Origin: Flavobacteriaceae bacterium S0862
GTDB taxonomy: Bacteria; Bacteroidota; Bacteroidia; Flavobacteriales; Flavobacteriaceae
Direction of reading: 5' to 3'
Assembly: GCA_023015825.1 (NCBI GenBank)
Contig: JALKAW010000001.1
Coordinates: 62,001 to 126,000, forward strand
Length of the DNA stretch: 64,000 nt
Shown: positions 45,727 to 54,922 of the stretch, piece after piece
Position numbering within the stretch: the first letter of the stretch is position 1
How the letters are laid out: each line of letters starts with the position of its first letter
Position numbers and translations under genes: made by a program
The notes under the pieces: generated by a model
What the model was told of the DNA's origin: nothing
Databases searched by the model: none
Seen by the model: only the letters and a program-made list of their open reading frames with translations

Positions 45727-46098
45727 TCAAACATGCTGATCAACTAAAATAGGGTTGCCATCAGGGTCTACAATTACAAAACTTGCTGGTCCAGTTGTAG
45801 TTTCATCAGCTTCAGTAATCATAGTAAAACCCTTCGCTTTAAGCTCTTTTTGTATATCTCTAACATCTTTGAAAGATTCTAATTTATTGGCATTTCCATC
45901 CCAACCAGGATTAAAGGTTAAAATATTTTGGTCAAACATTCCTTGAAATAACCCAATTGTTATAGTGCCATTTTTCATTATCATCCAGTTTTGTTCTATA
46001 TCGCCACCAAATTTTGTAAACCCAAGTTGCTCATAAAACAGCTTAGACATTTTAATATCTTTTACAGTTAAACTTACTGAGAATGCTCCTAATTTCAT
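45727..46098 (-). CDS. VOC (glyoxalase/bleomycin-resistance fold) protein
   Basis: 123 residues of two beta-alpha-beta-beta-beta units: it begins KLGAFSVSLTVKDIKMSKLFYEQLGF and ends PDGNPILVDQHV, both family signatures. A metal-binding pattern is not obvious enough to name the reaction. It stands alone, 28 bases before the amidase operon's last gene. Confidence 0.8.
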   Translation of the reverse strand: MKLGAFSVSLTVKDIKMSKLFYEQLGFTKFGGDIEQNWMIMKNGTITIGLFQGMFDQNILTFNPGWDGNANKLESFKDVRDIQKELKAKGFTMITEADETTTGPASFVIVDPDGNPILVDQHV

Positions 46099-46126
46099 GT
46101 CTTATATTTTTAAATTTATACTAAAC

Positions 46127-47191
46127 TTATTTATGTTGCTCAAAGTCATTTATTATCCCATTATAAATCCACTTGGCTAAAGCCTCTCGGTTTTCGTGAT
46201 TTAGTATTCGCTTTTGGTCTTTATCATTTTTTATGTTTCCCAATTCTATATATACCATAGGAGGTAATGTGTTTTTAACTAAATATAAATCACTTCTTGG
46301 GCTTACAGTTCCAGAATAATGTCTGTTTGGTTGATGCTTGGCATATTTTTGTTTAAAAGACTCGTGTATGTTTTTAGCTAATTGCTTTCCTTTTTTACTG
46401 TTTTTGTGATGATAGAAAAAAACATCAATATTTTTGCCTTTACTTCGGCTATCAACATGAGTAACAACTAATCTTTGGTACTTTGTTCCATGCTTCATAA
46501 ACAAATTATTTACGGCTTGAGTACGTTGCCTTAAACGGGATTTTTGACTTAAAGGAATTTTTTTATTTGGATAGTTCAATTCATCATAATCAACTTTCAA
46601 GATTCGTTCATTTCTAATACCATCATTAGGGTCTTTAATGATTATATATACTTTAGCACTACTAGAAATAAGCATTCGCGCTAAGCGTAAAGTTACATCG
46701 TAGGCATATTCATCTTCAGAGATTAATGTTTTATTATAGGTTTCGGTAGCTCCAGGATCTGGTCCACCGTGACCAGAAATTAAATAGTAAATAGTACCAT
46801 CTAGTTTTTTATCTTTAATAGTAACAGAAGCATACTCTTCGCCAAAAATTGAAAACTTCTCTTTTTCTAATGTAGAAGCAATTTCTTTTAACTTATATTT
46901 TTTTTGTTTAATACTATCCGTTTGGGTTGTAGTGGTACTATCAGCTTTGGCAATATTAAGCTCTGGAAGTCTATAGATTTTACCAATAAATAGACTATTG
47001 TTTTTTCCTAAGTTCTTTTTGTTAATTGTTATAAATTCTTCAAAATGTTTTAACGGATCTAATCCATTTTTACGAAGAAGAGAATAGATTCCATCCCCTT
47101 TTATTGCAGTTACTTTGTTTGATGGAGTTTGACTAAAAGCAAAATGACATCCAATGATAAAAAAGAAGACAAAAGGTACTATTCTTGGCAT
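46127..47191 (-). CDS. N-acetylmuramoyl-L-alanine amidase with LysM-like N-terminus
   Basis: 354 residues, with a signal peptide ending FAFSQ and then a LysM-like module at about 27-75 (GIYSLLRKNGLDP to FIGKIYRLP). The amidase_3-type catalytic domain has SGHGGPDPGATE near 138, a downstream Glu in SEDEYAYD, His in VVTHVDSR and Glu in YIELGNIKN. It cuts the amide between MurNAc and peptide stems. Last gene of a tight three-gene unit with PaiB and DUF1569 genes (gaps of 2 bases). Confidence 0.85.
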   Translation of the reverse strand: MPRIVPFVFFFIIGCHFAFSQTPSNKVTAIKGDGIYSLLRKNGLDPLKHFEEFITINKKNLGKNNSLFIGKIYRLPELNIAKADSTTTTQTDSIKQKKYKLKEIASTLEKEKFSIFGEEYASVTIKDKKLDGTIYYLISGHGGPDPGATETYNKTLISEDEYAYDVTLRLARMLISSSAKVYIIIKDPNDGIRNERILKVDYDELNYPNKKIPLSQKSRLRQRTQAVNNLFMKHGTKYQRLVVTHVDSRSKGKNIDVFFYHHKNSKKGKQLAKNIHESFKQKYAKHQPNRHYSGTVSPRSDLYLVKNTLPPMVYIELGNIKNDKDQKRILNHENREALAKWIYNGIINDFEQHK

Positions 47192-47193
47192 AA

Positions 47194-47796
47194 TTATTTA
47201 AAAACAGAATTAAAAAAATTCTCAATACTCACTTGATTTGATCTTATTAGTTCTTGTTTGGCTCCGTCTATATCACTCTTCTTTTTATCTTGTGATAATT
47301 TGAATTTACCTTCCCAATCTGTAATAGTTATTTCAAACATTTTTATATAATCTAAAGCAGCTTCCATTCTTGGATTGTCAGCTTCCAAAATATATTTATG
47401 CTTAGGTTGTTCTAAAAATTCGGTCATTATTATAAGCGATTCTTTTAAAGCACTCTTGCTTTCAATAGCTTTAACCTTTCCTTTTAAATGCACCTTTATG
47501 TAATTCCAAGTTGGCAACTGTGTTGTTGTATACACACTTGGAGAAATATAACATTGAGGACCAGAAAAAATAATAGTTACATCATTAGCATCACGCATTA
47601 ATTTGGTTTGAGGATTGTAAATATCAATATGACCAATTAGTTTTCCATCAGTTTCTCTATAGATTAAAGGAATGTGTGTGACAAGTGGTAGATTGTTTTT
47701 AACTGAAATGACTGTAGCTAAAGGATAAGCCTTAATCACTTTAATCATGTGATTGATATCATTTTCTTGATGATGAGGTGGTGGATAGTTACTCAT
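47194..47796 (-). CDS. PaiB-family FMN-binding protein
   Basis: 200 residues, the family's usual size, starting MSNYPPPHHQEND with the central block SPSVYTTTQLPTWNYIKVHLKG. PaiB of Bacillus is described as a repressor of sporulation and degradative enzyme genes; the fold is a split-barrel flavoprotein. The role here is unknown. It lies two bases from each neighbour in the unit 48251-46127. Confidence 0.85.
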   Translation of the reverse strand: MSNYPPPHHQENDINHMIKVIKAYPLATVISVKNNLPLVTHIPLIYRETDGKLIGHIDIYNPQTKLMRDANDVTIIFSGPQCYISPSVYTTTQLPTWNYIKVHLKGKVKAIESKSALKESLIIMTEFLEQPKHKYILEADNPRMEAALDYIKMFEITITDWEGKFKLSQDKKKSDIDGAKQELIRSNQVSIENFFNSVFK

Positions 47797-47798
47797 TG

Positions 47799-48251
47799 TT
47801 AAACGCCAAATTGTGTTAAATGATGATCTAAATGTTTATAAGCTGATTTTCCCCATTGGTCTGCTGAAAATTTACCAAAATAAGGATGGTTTTTTGAGGG
47901 TTCAAAATAAGCTTTAGAGTTGCTCATTTTTTCAATTTTAGATTTCAGTTTTTTCTTTTCATCATCAAAAGAATAACTATCTGTGATTACATACTCTTGT
48001 GCAGTAGGCAAGCCTTCTTTCCAAGGTTTATCGTTATACAATGCAGGGCTTATAATTTTGAAAAGTATTTTTTTTACAAAATTTGGCTTTTTTATGGTAG
48101 ATTCTCCAAGAGACAGTTCAATTGGTTTTTGACAATGAACCAACATTTGGTTCACAGTCATTTTGCCCCATTTAGCTGGTGCTTTTTCATCTAACTTTTC
48201 TATTCTGTCAAAAATTTCTTGGGAAGCTTCAGCTTCAAATAAAGATTTCAT
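47799..48251 (-). CDS. DUF1569 (DinB-like) protein
   Basis: 150-residue helical-bundle protein with AKWGKMTVNQMLVHC near residue 25 and a C-terminal KHLDHHLTQFGV. The His positions could bind metal as in DinB/YfiT hydrolases. The same domain is fused to the end of PaaZ at 5118. It is the first gene of the amidase unit. Function unknown. Confidence 0.75.
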   Translation of the reverse strand: MKSLFEAEASQEIFDRIEKLDEKAPAKWGKMTVNQMLVHCQKPIELSLGESTIKKPNFVKKILFKIISPALYNDKPWKEGLPTAQEYVITDSYSFDDEKKKLKSKIEKMSNSKAYFEPSKNHPYFGKFSADQWGKSAYKHLDHHLTQFGV

Positions 48252-48288
48252 AATTTAATATTTAATTGCTTCTGAAATTTACAATATT

Positions 48289-48297
48289 TATATTTAC
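48289..48297 (+). promoter_or_regulatory. Predicted leaderless radC promoter
   Basis: TATATTTAC three bases before the radC ATG, with a TTG 20 bases upstream (48266-48268) as -33 box. Confidence 0.45.
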
Positions 48298-48300
48298 TGA

Positions 48301-48999
48301 ATGTCAGAAAAACCATCTTCTTTTCCCATAAAAAACTGGAATCAAGACGACCAGCCTAGAGAAAAATTAAGAGACAAAGGAAAAGCAGCCTTGAGTGATG
48401 CTGAATTGGTAGCTATTTTAATTGCCTCAGGAAGTAGAAATGAAAGTGCTGTAGCCTTATGCAAACGTATTTTGGCAAGTGTTGATAATAATTTGAGTGA
48501 ATTGGGAAAGCTCTCAATCAAACAATTAATGACTTTTAAAGGCATTGGTGAAGCAAAGGCTATTACTATTGCAGCAGCTTTGGAATTAGGTAGAAGACGA
48601 AGAGGAGGAGAGGCTCTAGAAAAGAAAAAGATTACGTCTAGTGCTTCGGTCTTTGAACTTATGCAACCCATTATTGGCGAATTGCCACATGAAGAATTTT
48701 GGATAGTGTATTTGAACAATTCAAATAAAGTCATTCAAAAAAATCAATTAAGTAAAGGAGGCATTACAGGTACTTTAGTAGATGTTCGTTTGGCTCTTAA
48801 AACAGCTTTAGAGGTTGGGGCTACAGGAATTATTTTAACTCATAATCATCCTTCAGGTACTTTAAAACCTAGTGAAGCAGATAAACAACTAACATCTAAA
48901 TTAAATACTGCTGCAAAAAGTTTAGACATAAAGGTTTTGGATCATTTAATTATAACTGAAAAAGCATACTTTAGCTTCGCAGATGAAGCTATGTTGTAA
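48301..48999 (+). CDS. radC: RadC family protein
   Basis: 232 residues: an N-terminal helix-hairpin-helix region (FKGIGEAKAITI near 80) and a C-terminal JAMM metalloprotease-like domain with HNHPSGTLKPSEAD near 180. RadC's biochemical role remains unclear despite the DNA-repair name. Single gene, divergent from the DUF1569 gene 49 bases away. Confidence 0.92.
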   Translation: MSEKPSSFPIKNWNQDDQPREKLRDKGKAALSDAELVAILIASGSRNESAVALCKRILASVDNNLSELGKLSIKQLMTFKGIGEAKAITIAAALELGRRRRGGEALEKKKITSSASVFELMQPIIGELPHEEFWIVYLNNSNKVIQKNQLSKGGITGTLVDVRLALKTALEVGATGIILTHNHPSGTLKPSEADKQLTSKLNTAAKSLDIKVLDHLIITEKAYFSFADEAML

Positions 49000-49032
49000 A
49001 TTTACTTTAAGCTCTTGACTGTTACTAAAAAT

Positions 49033-50358
49033 ATGCTATTAGTCTATACTCATAAAATAACCCCCCGTTTAAATTATATTTTTAAACAAGTTTGTACGCG
49101 TATTTTAAGTATTCCAGTATCTTTTACCACACAAGTTGAAGAGTTTATAGCGCACGATAGTTTAAAAATGTCTTACTCTGCACAACAGCTAGGTAATGAG
49201 TTTCATATAAAAAGTCATTCAATTTTATTTGAGCAGGGACTAGCCGACAATGATATTCATGTGCAAAACTGGGAGGAAACAAAGTGTTTCTTTTATAATG
49301 GAGAAAAGAGCTCAATACCTTTCGATGTTTTTGCAGCATCTTTCTATTTATTAAGCCGTTATGAGGAATATATGCCTCATGTAAAAGATGAATATGGGCG
49401 TTTTACAGCCAAAGATAGCTTAGCGTTTAAGCATGGTTTTTTAGAACAACCAGTAGTAGATATTTGGGCATATAAATTTAAAAAAGCATTGCAAATAAAA
49501 TTCCCCGATTTTCAATTCGAAAATAGAGTTTACAGTGTAAAGCCTGTTATAGATGTTCCAATGGCTTATTATTTTAGGCAAAAGGGATTAATGCGCACTA
49601 TAGGAGGGACCTTGAATGATATTTTTAGACTCAAATTAAGACAGCTATACCAACGTTATTTGGTGCTATTACGATTTAAAAGGGATCCTTATGATACTTT
49701 TAAATGGATTATAAATATGCAAAAACATAGCAAGAGTAAGTTTTTGATATGTTTTTTAATTGGTGATTACACAACTTACGACAAAAATATAAGCATCAAT
49801 AAAAAAGAATTTGTGTCTTTAATTAAATCGGTAGCTGATTATTGTAATGTTGGTTTAAAAGCTTCATTTTTTGCATTGGAAGATTCTGATGTTTTAAAGA
49901 GCGAAAAACAAAACATGGAAACAACCATTAATACATCACTTATAGCTTCCAGAAATTCGTTTTCAAAACTTAATTTGCCCAATACTTATCGAAATCTAAT
50001 CGATTTAGAAATAAAGGAAGATTATACCATGGGTTATATTAATCATATTGGGTTTAGAGCAGGAACTTGTACCCCTTTTTTATTTTACGATTTAGATTAC
50101 GAAATACAAACTCCTTTACTAGTAAATACATTTCACCTAATGGATTATGCCCTTTTAAGACACGCTTCCTTATTGGATAAAAAACAAACTTTGGAAAAAG
50201 TTATATTACAAATTAAAAAAGTGAATGGCACTTTTACACCTGTATTTCATAATTACTCTTTTAGCGATGATCCAAGATGGTTTGGTTTTAAGGAGCTATT
50301 TACTTTTGCATTAAATTCTGAACATGAAACATCAATACCTAAAAGCACAATGATATAA
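49033..50358 (+). CDS. Polysaccharide deacetylase-like protein, probably inactive
   Basis: 441 residues from ATG 49033 (an upstream TTG is less likely). Resembles a Bacteroidota group of NodB-like proteins with an N-terminal domain (LLVYTHKITPRLNYIFKQ) and a deacetylase-like C-terminal part ending with GFRAGTCTPFLFYDLDY and VFHNYSFSDDPRW. Where active members have Gly-Leu-His-Pro-Ser, this one reads VGLKASF, so a metal-binding His is missing. It begins 34 bases after radC. Function unknown. Confidence 0.65.
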   Translation: MLLVYTHKITPRLNYIFKQVCTRILSIPVSFTTQVEEFIAHDSLKMSYSAQQLGNEFHIKSHSILFEQGLADNDIHVQNWEETKCFFYNGEKSSIPFDVFAASFYLLSRYEEYMPHVKDEYGRFTAKDSLAFKHGFLEQPVVDIWAYKFKKALQIKFPDFQFENRVYSVKPVIDVPMAYYFRQKGLMRTIGGTLNDIFRLKLRQLYQRYLVLLRFKRDPYDTFKWIINMQKHSKSKFLICFLIGDYTTYDKNISINKKEFVSLIKSVADYCNVGLKASFFALEDSDVLKSEKQNMETTINTSLIASRNSFSKLNLPNTYRNLIDLEIKEDYTMGYINHIGFRAGTCTPFLFYDLDYEIQTPLLVNTFHLMDYALLRHASLLDKKQTLEKVILQIKKVNGTFTPVFHNYSFSDDPRWFGFKELFTFALNSEHETSIPKSTMI

Positions 50359-50412
50359 ATGAATAATAATTTGATGTTACATATGTATTTAGAAAAAAAT
50401 AAATAAAAATAA

Positions 50413-51102
50413 ATGAAAATTAATAATATATCTCACGTTTTTTTTGATTTAGATCATACCCTTTGGGATTTTGATAAAAACTCAGGGCTAACTTTCGAAA
50501 AAATATTTCAATTAAACAATGTAGATACTAATTTAAAAGAGTTTTTGGAGGTTTATGAACCCATTAACTTTAAATATTGGAAATTGTATAGAGAAGAAAA
50601 AATAGAAAAATCAAAATTGCGTTTTGGTCGTTTACATGATGCGTTTAGTGAGCTAAATATGGTTGTAAAACCTAGTTTGATTTATAAATTGTCAGAAGAT
50701 TACATTGCTCATTTGTGTACGTTTAATCATTTGTTTGATGGTGCTATAGAAATCTTAGACTACTTAAAACCAAAATATCAACTACATATAATTACCAATG
50801 GTTTTAAAGAAGTACAACAAGGAAAGTTAAACAATGCCAATATAGAACACTATTTTGATACTGTAACAAATTCCGAAATGGTGGGAGTAAAGAAACCAAA
50901 CCCTAAAATATTTAATCATGCCCTTGGTTTGGCAAAAGCAAACACAAACAATAGTATTATGATTGGCGATAATCTAGAAGCAGATATTTTAGGAGCTTTA
51001 GATGTTGGCTTAGATGCTATCTGCTTTAACTATCACAAAGAGAATCTAAACGGAGACCTAAAACATGTTGATAACCTCATAGAATTAAAACAATTTTTAT
51101 AA
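50413..51102 (+). CDS. YjjG-type HAD noncanonical pyrimidine nucleotidase
   Basis: HAD hydrolase, 229 residues, as in YjjG. The nucleophile motif is FFDLDHTLWDFD at residues 9-20; motif II Thr is in LHIITNG and motif III/IV Lys and Asp in KKPNPKIF and MIGDNLEADI. YjjG removes phosphate from noncanonical nucleotides such as 5-fluoro-dUMP. It stands alone. Confidence 0.85.
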   Translation: MKINNISHVFFDLDHTLWDFDKNSGLTFEKIFQLNNVDTNLKEFLEVYEPINFKYWKLYREEKIEKSKLRFGRLHDAFSELNMVVKPSLIYKLSEDYIAHLCTFNHLFDGAIEILDYLKPKYQLHIITNGFKEVQQGKLNNANIEHYFDTVTNSEMVGVKKPNPKIFNHALGLAKANTNNSIMIGDNLEADILGALDVGLDAICFNYHKENLNGDLKHVDNLIELKQFL

Positions 51103-51112
51103 TTACAAAATG

Positions 51113-51121
51113 TATCTTTAC
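51113..51121 (+). promoter_or_regulatory. Predicted promoter -7 box
   Basis: TATCTTTAC, 26 bases before the ATG at 51148. It is one base from the TAnnTTTG consensus but of the same form as the radC and rarA sites. Confidence 0.4.
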
Positions 51122-51147
51122 AATAATTGATTAATAAAAATGAAAAA

Positions 51148-52005
51148 ATGAAAAAAGTATTTGTAATTTTCCTAGCTGTTGTAAGTGTTTCATCATCATT
51201 TGCTCAAAAAAGCCTTAATGATTATAAGTATATAATTGTACCCTATAAATACGATTTTGTAAACGAAAAAGATAAATATCAACTTAATTCTTTATCACAA
51301 TTTTTGTTTAATAAATATGGGTTTGAAGCTATTATGGAAGATGCGGAATTTCCGATGGATTTAGCTAAAAATAGATGTTTGGGGTTAAGAAGTGATGTTT
51401 TAAAGGAAAAAGGTCTCTTTCAAACTAAATTAAAAGTGCAACTAAAGGATTGTGATGGTAATATTGTGTACACGACAAAAATTGGATCTACGAGAGAGAA
51501 GAATTTTAAAACTGCTTATACATTAGCTTTGAGAGGAGCTTTTGAAGATTTTGAAACAGTTAATTATAAATACCAACCTAATGAAAACATATTGGCTAGA
51601 GCTTCGGTAAGTTCTGAAGAAGATTCAAATGAAGAAATCCAAAAGTTAAAAGAAGAAATAAATACTTTAAAAGAAAAGCAAACACAAGCAAAAGAAATTC
51701 CTGAGAAAAAAGTAACAAAAGAAGAAATAAAAAAACCTACCATGGTTACTGGAAAAGAAGTTAAGCAGGTTGTTAAGCAAGAAGAGCCTGAAATAAATAT
51801 ACTATATGCTCAAAAAATAGAAAACGGCTACCAGTTAGTAGATAAAACCCCAAAGGTAGTAATGATTATGCTTGAAACTAATTTGGAAAATGTGTTTTTG
51901 GTGAAGAATGAAAATGCTATTGTTTATAAAGAAGATGGCTTTTGGTATTTATCAAAAAACGATGGGAAACAAGCAACTGTAAAAACTTTAAATATTAAGT
52001 TTTAA
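51148..52005 (+). CDS. Exported protein of unknown function with coiled coil
   Basis: 285 residues; signal peptide of about 20 residues (ends SSFAQ), then a domain starting LNDYKYIIVPYKYDFV, a Glu/Lys-rich coiled coil near residues 150-200 (SNEEIQKLKEEINTLKEKQ) and a short C-terminal beta-rich region. I recognise the start as a Bacteroidota envelope family without a known job. ATG 51148 is chosen for the signal peptide. It overlaps the convergent rarA gene by four bases. Confidence 0.7.
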   Translation: MKKVFVIFLAVVSVSSSFAQKSLNDYKYIIVPYKYDFVNEKDKYQLNSLSQFLFNKYGFEAIMEDAEFPMDLAKNRCLGLRSDVLKEKGLFQTKLKVQLKDCDGNIVYTTKIGSTREKNFKTAYTLALRGAFEDFETVNYKYQPNENILARASVSSEEDSNEEIQKLKEEINTLKEKQTQAKEIPEKKVTKEEIKKPTMVTGKEVKQVVKQEEPEINILYAQKIENGYQLVDKTPKVVMIMLETNLENVFLVKNENAIVYKEDGFWYLSKNDGKQATVKTLNIKF

Positions 52006-53279
52006 TAGTCGTATTTATCTTTCCAACGATTTTTTAAAAACTCGCGCATTCCTTTTTCTCGTGAGTTTTCACCCGGATCATAGAGCTTAGTACCAGATAT
52101 ATCATCTGGGAGGAATTCATGAAGTGCAAAATTATTTTCATGGTTATGCGCATATTGGTAATTATCGCCATACCCTAATTCTTTCATAAGCTTTGTTGGT
52201 GCATTTCTTATGGAAAGTGGCACACTTAAATCGCCAGTTTTTTGTACCAATTGTTGCGCATCTTTTATAGCTCTATAAGCTGCATTACTCTTAGGTGAAC
52301 ACGCTAAATATGTAACACATTGGCTTAAAATAATTCTAGACTCAGGATTGCCAATAGTTGAAACCGCTTGAAAGGTACTGTTGGCAATAACTAATGCCGT
52401 TGGATTTGCATTTCCAATATCTTCACTTGCTAAAATCAATAACCGTCTAGCAATAAACTTTACATCTTCACCACCTTCAATCATTCTTGCTAACCAATAC
52501 ACAGCAGCATTTGGGTCGCTACCTCTAATGGATTTTATTAATGCCGAAATAATATCGTAATGTTGTTCGCCAGTTTTATCATAACGAACCGTGTTGTTTT
52601 GAACTTTCTGTAAAACGGCTTCGTTGGTAATTATAATTTTGTCAGAATCGTAAGAATTAACGATTAGTTCGAAAATGTTTAATAATTTTCTAGCGTCACC
52701 TCCAGAAAGACGTAATAGAGCTTCCGTTTCGTCGATGATTATGTTCTTTTTGGATAGAATGTCATCTTTTTCTACAGCACGCTTTAAAAGGCTCTCTAAA
52801 TCGTTTTTATCGAAAGAATTTAAAATATAGACTTGACAACGAGATAGCAATGCAGGAATAACTTCAAAACTTGGATTTTCTGTTGTTGCTCCAATGAGTG
52901 TTACCCAACCTTTTTCTACGGCTTGTAGCAAAGAATCTTGTTGCGATTTACTAAAGCGATGTATTTCATCAATGAATAGAATGGGGTTTTTTGTAGTAAA
53001 TAAGCCTCCGCTTTGCTTTGCTTTATCAATTACCTCGCGTACATCCTTCACTCCAGAGTTAATAGCGCTTAAAGTGTAAAAAGGTCTTTTAGATTCATTC
53101 GCAATGATATGTGCTAACGTAGTTTTTCCAATTCCTGGTGGTCCCCAAAGTATAATAGAGGGAATAATTCCTTGCTTAATAGAACTTGTTAGTGAGCCAT
53201 TAGGACCAATCAAATGTGACTGACTAATATAATCCTCTAAGGTTTTTGGTCTTAAACGTTCTGCTAAAGGTTCGTTCAT
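52002..53279 (-). CDS. rarA: Replication-associated recombination protein RarA/MgsA
   Basis: AAA+ ATPase of 425 residues related to clamp-loader subunits; acts at stalled forks. Walker A is WGPPGIGKTTLAH near 44, Walker B ILFIDEIHRFSKSQQD near 100, sensor 1 is IGATTENPSFE, and the C-terminal tetramerisation region includes ARMIEGGEDVKFIARRL. Typical length and order. Confidence 0.93.
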   Translation of the reverse strand: MNEPLAERLRPKTLEDYISQSHLIGPNGSLTSSIKQGIIPSIILWGPPGIGKTTLAHIIANESKRPFYTLSAINSGVKDVREVIDKAKQSGGLFTTKNPILFIDEIHRFSKSQQDSLLQAVEKGWVTLIGATTENPSFEVIPALLSRCQVYILNSFDKNDLESLLKRAVEKDDILSKKNIIIDETEALLRLSGGDARKLLNIFELIVNSYDSDKIIITNEAVLQKVQNNTVRYDKTGEQHYDIISALIKSIRGSDPNAAVYWLARMIEGGEDVKFIARRLLILASEDIGNANPTALVIANSTFQAVSTIGNPESRIILSQCVTYLACSPKSNAAYRAIKDAQQLVQKTGDLSVPLSIRNAPTKLMKELGYGDNYQYAHNHENNFALHEFLPDDISGTKLYDPGENSREKGMREFLKNRWKDKYDY

Positions 53280-53282
53280 ATT

Positions 53283-53291
53283 GTAAAATTA
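53283..53291 (-). promoter_or_regulatory. Predicted leaderless rarA promoter
   Basis: TAATTTTAC on the minus strand, three bases before the rarA ATG. A possible -33 TTTG is 24 bases upstream (53316-53319), slightly far. Confidence 0.4.
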
Positions 53292-53375
53292 GCCAATTAT
53301 TTATTATTTTAATGACAAAGTTTCATAATCAATGGCTTTGGTTAGTTATTTGATTAATAACGACTAAAAAGAACC

Positions 53376-54119
53376 ATGAACAATCAAGATCAATTTAAAT
53401 ATACAACTGGAGTCGTTGGTTTCCCATTAACCTTTGTAATGATTTTATGGTTAATTTTTTGGTTTGAAGTTAGATTTGGATTCAGTTTTAATGATTTAGG
53501 AGTATACCCTAGAACCTTAAGTGGGTTAAAAGGCGTTGTTTTTAGTCCATTTGTTCATGGAAGTATGGAACATTTATATCATAACTCTATTCCACTCTTT
53601 GTGTTATCGATGGCTTTGTTTTATTTCTATAGAGAGATTTCCTGGAAAGTTATAGGTTATGGTATATTGTTTTCTGGCTTGCTTACTTGGTTTATTGCAC
53701 GTCCATCTTATCATATTGGAGCAAGTGGATTGATTTATGTTCTTATGAGCTTCATCCTCTTTAAGGGTATTTTCGCTAAGCATTTTAGGCTTATTGCTTT
53801 ATCGCTATTGGTGGTGTTTCTTTATGGTTCTATGATTTGGTATGTATTCCCAATTAAAGAAAAGGTGTCTTGGGAAGGACATTTATCTGGATTAATTATA
53901 GGATTTGTTTTTGCATTATTTTTCAGAAAGTCGATTGCAAAGCCTAAAAAATATGCTTGGGAACAACCAAATTATAATGAAGATGATGATCCTTTTTTAA
54001 AACATTTTGACGAAAATGGAAATTTTATTGAAACTTTACCAGAGGAGTCAGAAATAGCAGAGGAGGATAAGTCTAGATTAAAAATAACCTATCATATTAG
54101 GCGAAGTAGTAAAGACTAG
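53376..54119 (+). CDS. Rhomboid intramembrane serine protease
   Basis: 247 residues with six hydrophobic helices. The catalytic Ser is in GASGLIY (near 117) and the His in GHLSGLIIG (near 170), the dyad of active rhomboids; HLYHNSIPLF near 65 is the conserved HN-containing helix. The charged C-terminal tail is cytosolic. It ends in a 4-bp overlap with the convergent rRNA methyltransferase gene. Confidence 0.87.
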   Translation: MNNQDQFKYTTGVVGFPLTFVMILWLIFWFEVRFGFSFNDLGVYPRTLSGLKGVVFSPFVHGSMEHLYHNSIPLFVLSMALFYFYREISWKVIGYGILFSGLLTWFIARPSYHIGASGLIYVLMSFILFKGIFAKHFRLIALSLLVVFLYGSMIWYVFPIKEKVSWEGHLSGLIIGFVFALFFRKSIAKPKKYAWEQPNYNEDDDPFLKHFDENGNFIETLPEESEIAEEDKSRLKITYHIRRSSKD

Positions 54120-54850
54120 AGTCTTTGCCTTACCACTTCATATAAAAAGGCACCACAAGCTACTGAGACATTAAGAGAGCCTATATCACCATACATAGGG
54201 AGTTTAGCTCTGTCATCAGCGAGTTTTAAAATAGAGGATGACACACCTCTACCTTCAGATCCCATGATTATAGCACAAGGTTCTTTAAAAGATACATCAT
54301 AAATGTTGTTGTCGGTTTTTTCAGTTGCTGCTATCACTTTTATTCCAGATGCTTGAAAATAGAACATGGCATCTTTTATATGGTCTACTTTACAAATGGG
54401 GATGTTAAAAACAGCACCAGCACTTGTTTTAATAGTATCACCATTTACGGGAGCACCTCCTTTTTTTTGAATAATAATACCATTAACTCCTGTACATTCG
54501 GCAGTTCTTATAATAGCACCAAAATTTCTAACATCACTTATTTGGTCTAGAAGTAAGAATAATGGGTTTTTTCCAGATTCAATAACATCTAAAACTAAGG
54601 TTTCTAAATCATAAAATTCTATAGGTGAAATTTGTGCAACAACACCTTGATGGTTTTTATTTGAAAGTCTGTTAAGTTTTTCAATAGGTACGTAAGAGGT
54701 ATTAATGGAGTGTTTGCGAAGTAGTTTATCTAATTCTAAAAACAATTCTCCTTTAAGTCCTTTTTGTACAAATACTTTATCTATAGTTTCTCCAGAATTT
54801 ATGGCTTCTATTATAGCTCGAATCCCAAAAATTTTAGTTTCTTTTTCCAT
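54116..54850 (-). CDS. SPOUT 2'-O-methyltransferase, RlmB/TrmH family
   Basis: 244 residues from ATG 54850, chosen because the -7 box ends just upstream and the product then begins MEKETKIFGIRAIIEAI, a typical RlmB start. An L30e-like substrate-binding domain is followed by the knotted SAM domain with LLLDQISDVRNFGAIIRTA, IIMGSEGRGVS and GSLNVSVACG. E. coli RlmB methylates 23S rRNA G2251; that site is inferred from the family. Confidence 0.88.
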   Translation of the reverse strand: MEKETKIFGIRAIIEAINSGETIDKVFVQKGLKGELFLELDKLLRKHSINTSYVPIEKLNRLSNKNHQGVVAQISPIEFYDLETLVLDVIESGKNPLFLLLDQISDVRNFGAIIRTAECTGVNGIIIQKKGGAPVNGDTIKTSAGAVFNIPICKVDHIKDAMFYFQASGIKVIAATEKTDNNIYDVSFKEPCAIIMGSEGRGVSSSILKLADDRAKLPMYGDIGSLNVSVACGAFLYEVVRQRL

Positions 54851-54853
54851 ATT

Positions 54854-54862
54854 ACAAAGGTA
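54854..54862 (-). promoter_or_regulatory. Predicted leaderless promoter of the rRNA methyltransferase
   Basis: TACCTTTGT on the minus strand, three bases before ATG 54850 and just after the SusD terminator. It fits TAnnTTTG; the -33 box is not clear. Confidence 0.5.
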
Positions 54863-54870
54863 TACAAATA

Positions 54871-54900
54871 AAAAAAACCACTGCATAAACAGTGGTTTTT
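54871..54900 (-). terminator. Terminator of the first SusCD pair
   Basis: AACCACTG pairs with CAGTGGTT around a 6-base loop and is followed by a T run on the minus strand, 23 bases after the SusD stop. Confidence 0.85.
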
Positions 54901-54922
54901 ATATTAATTAAGTTAACTATTC

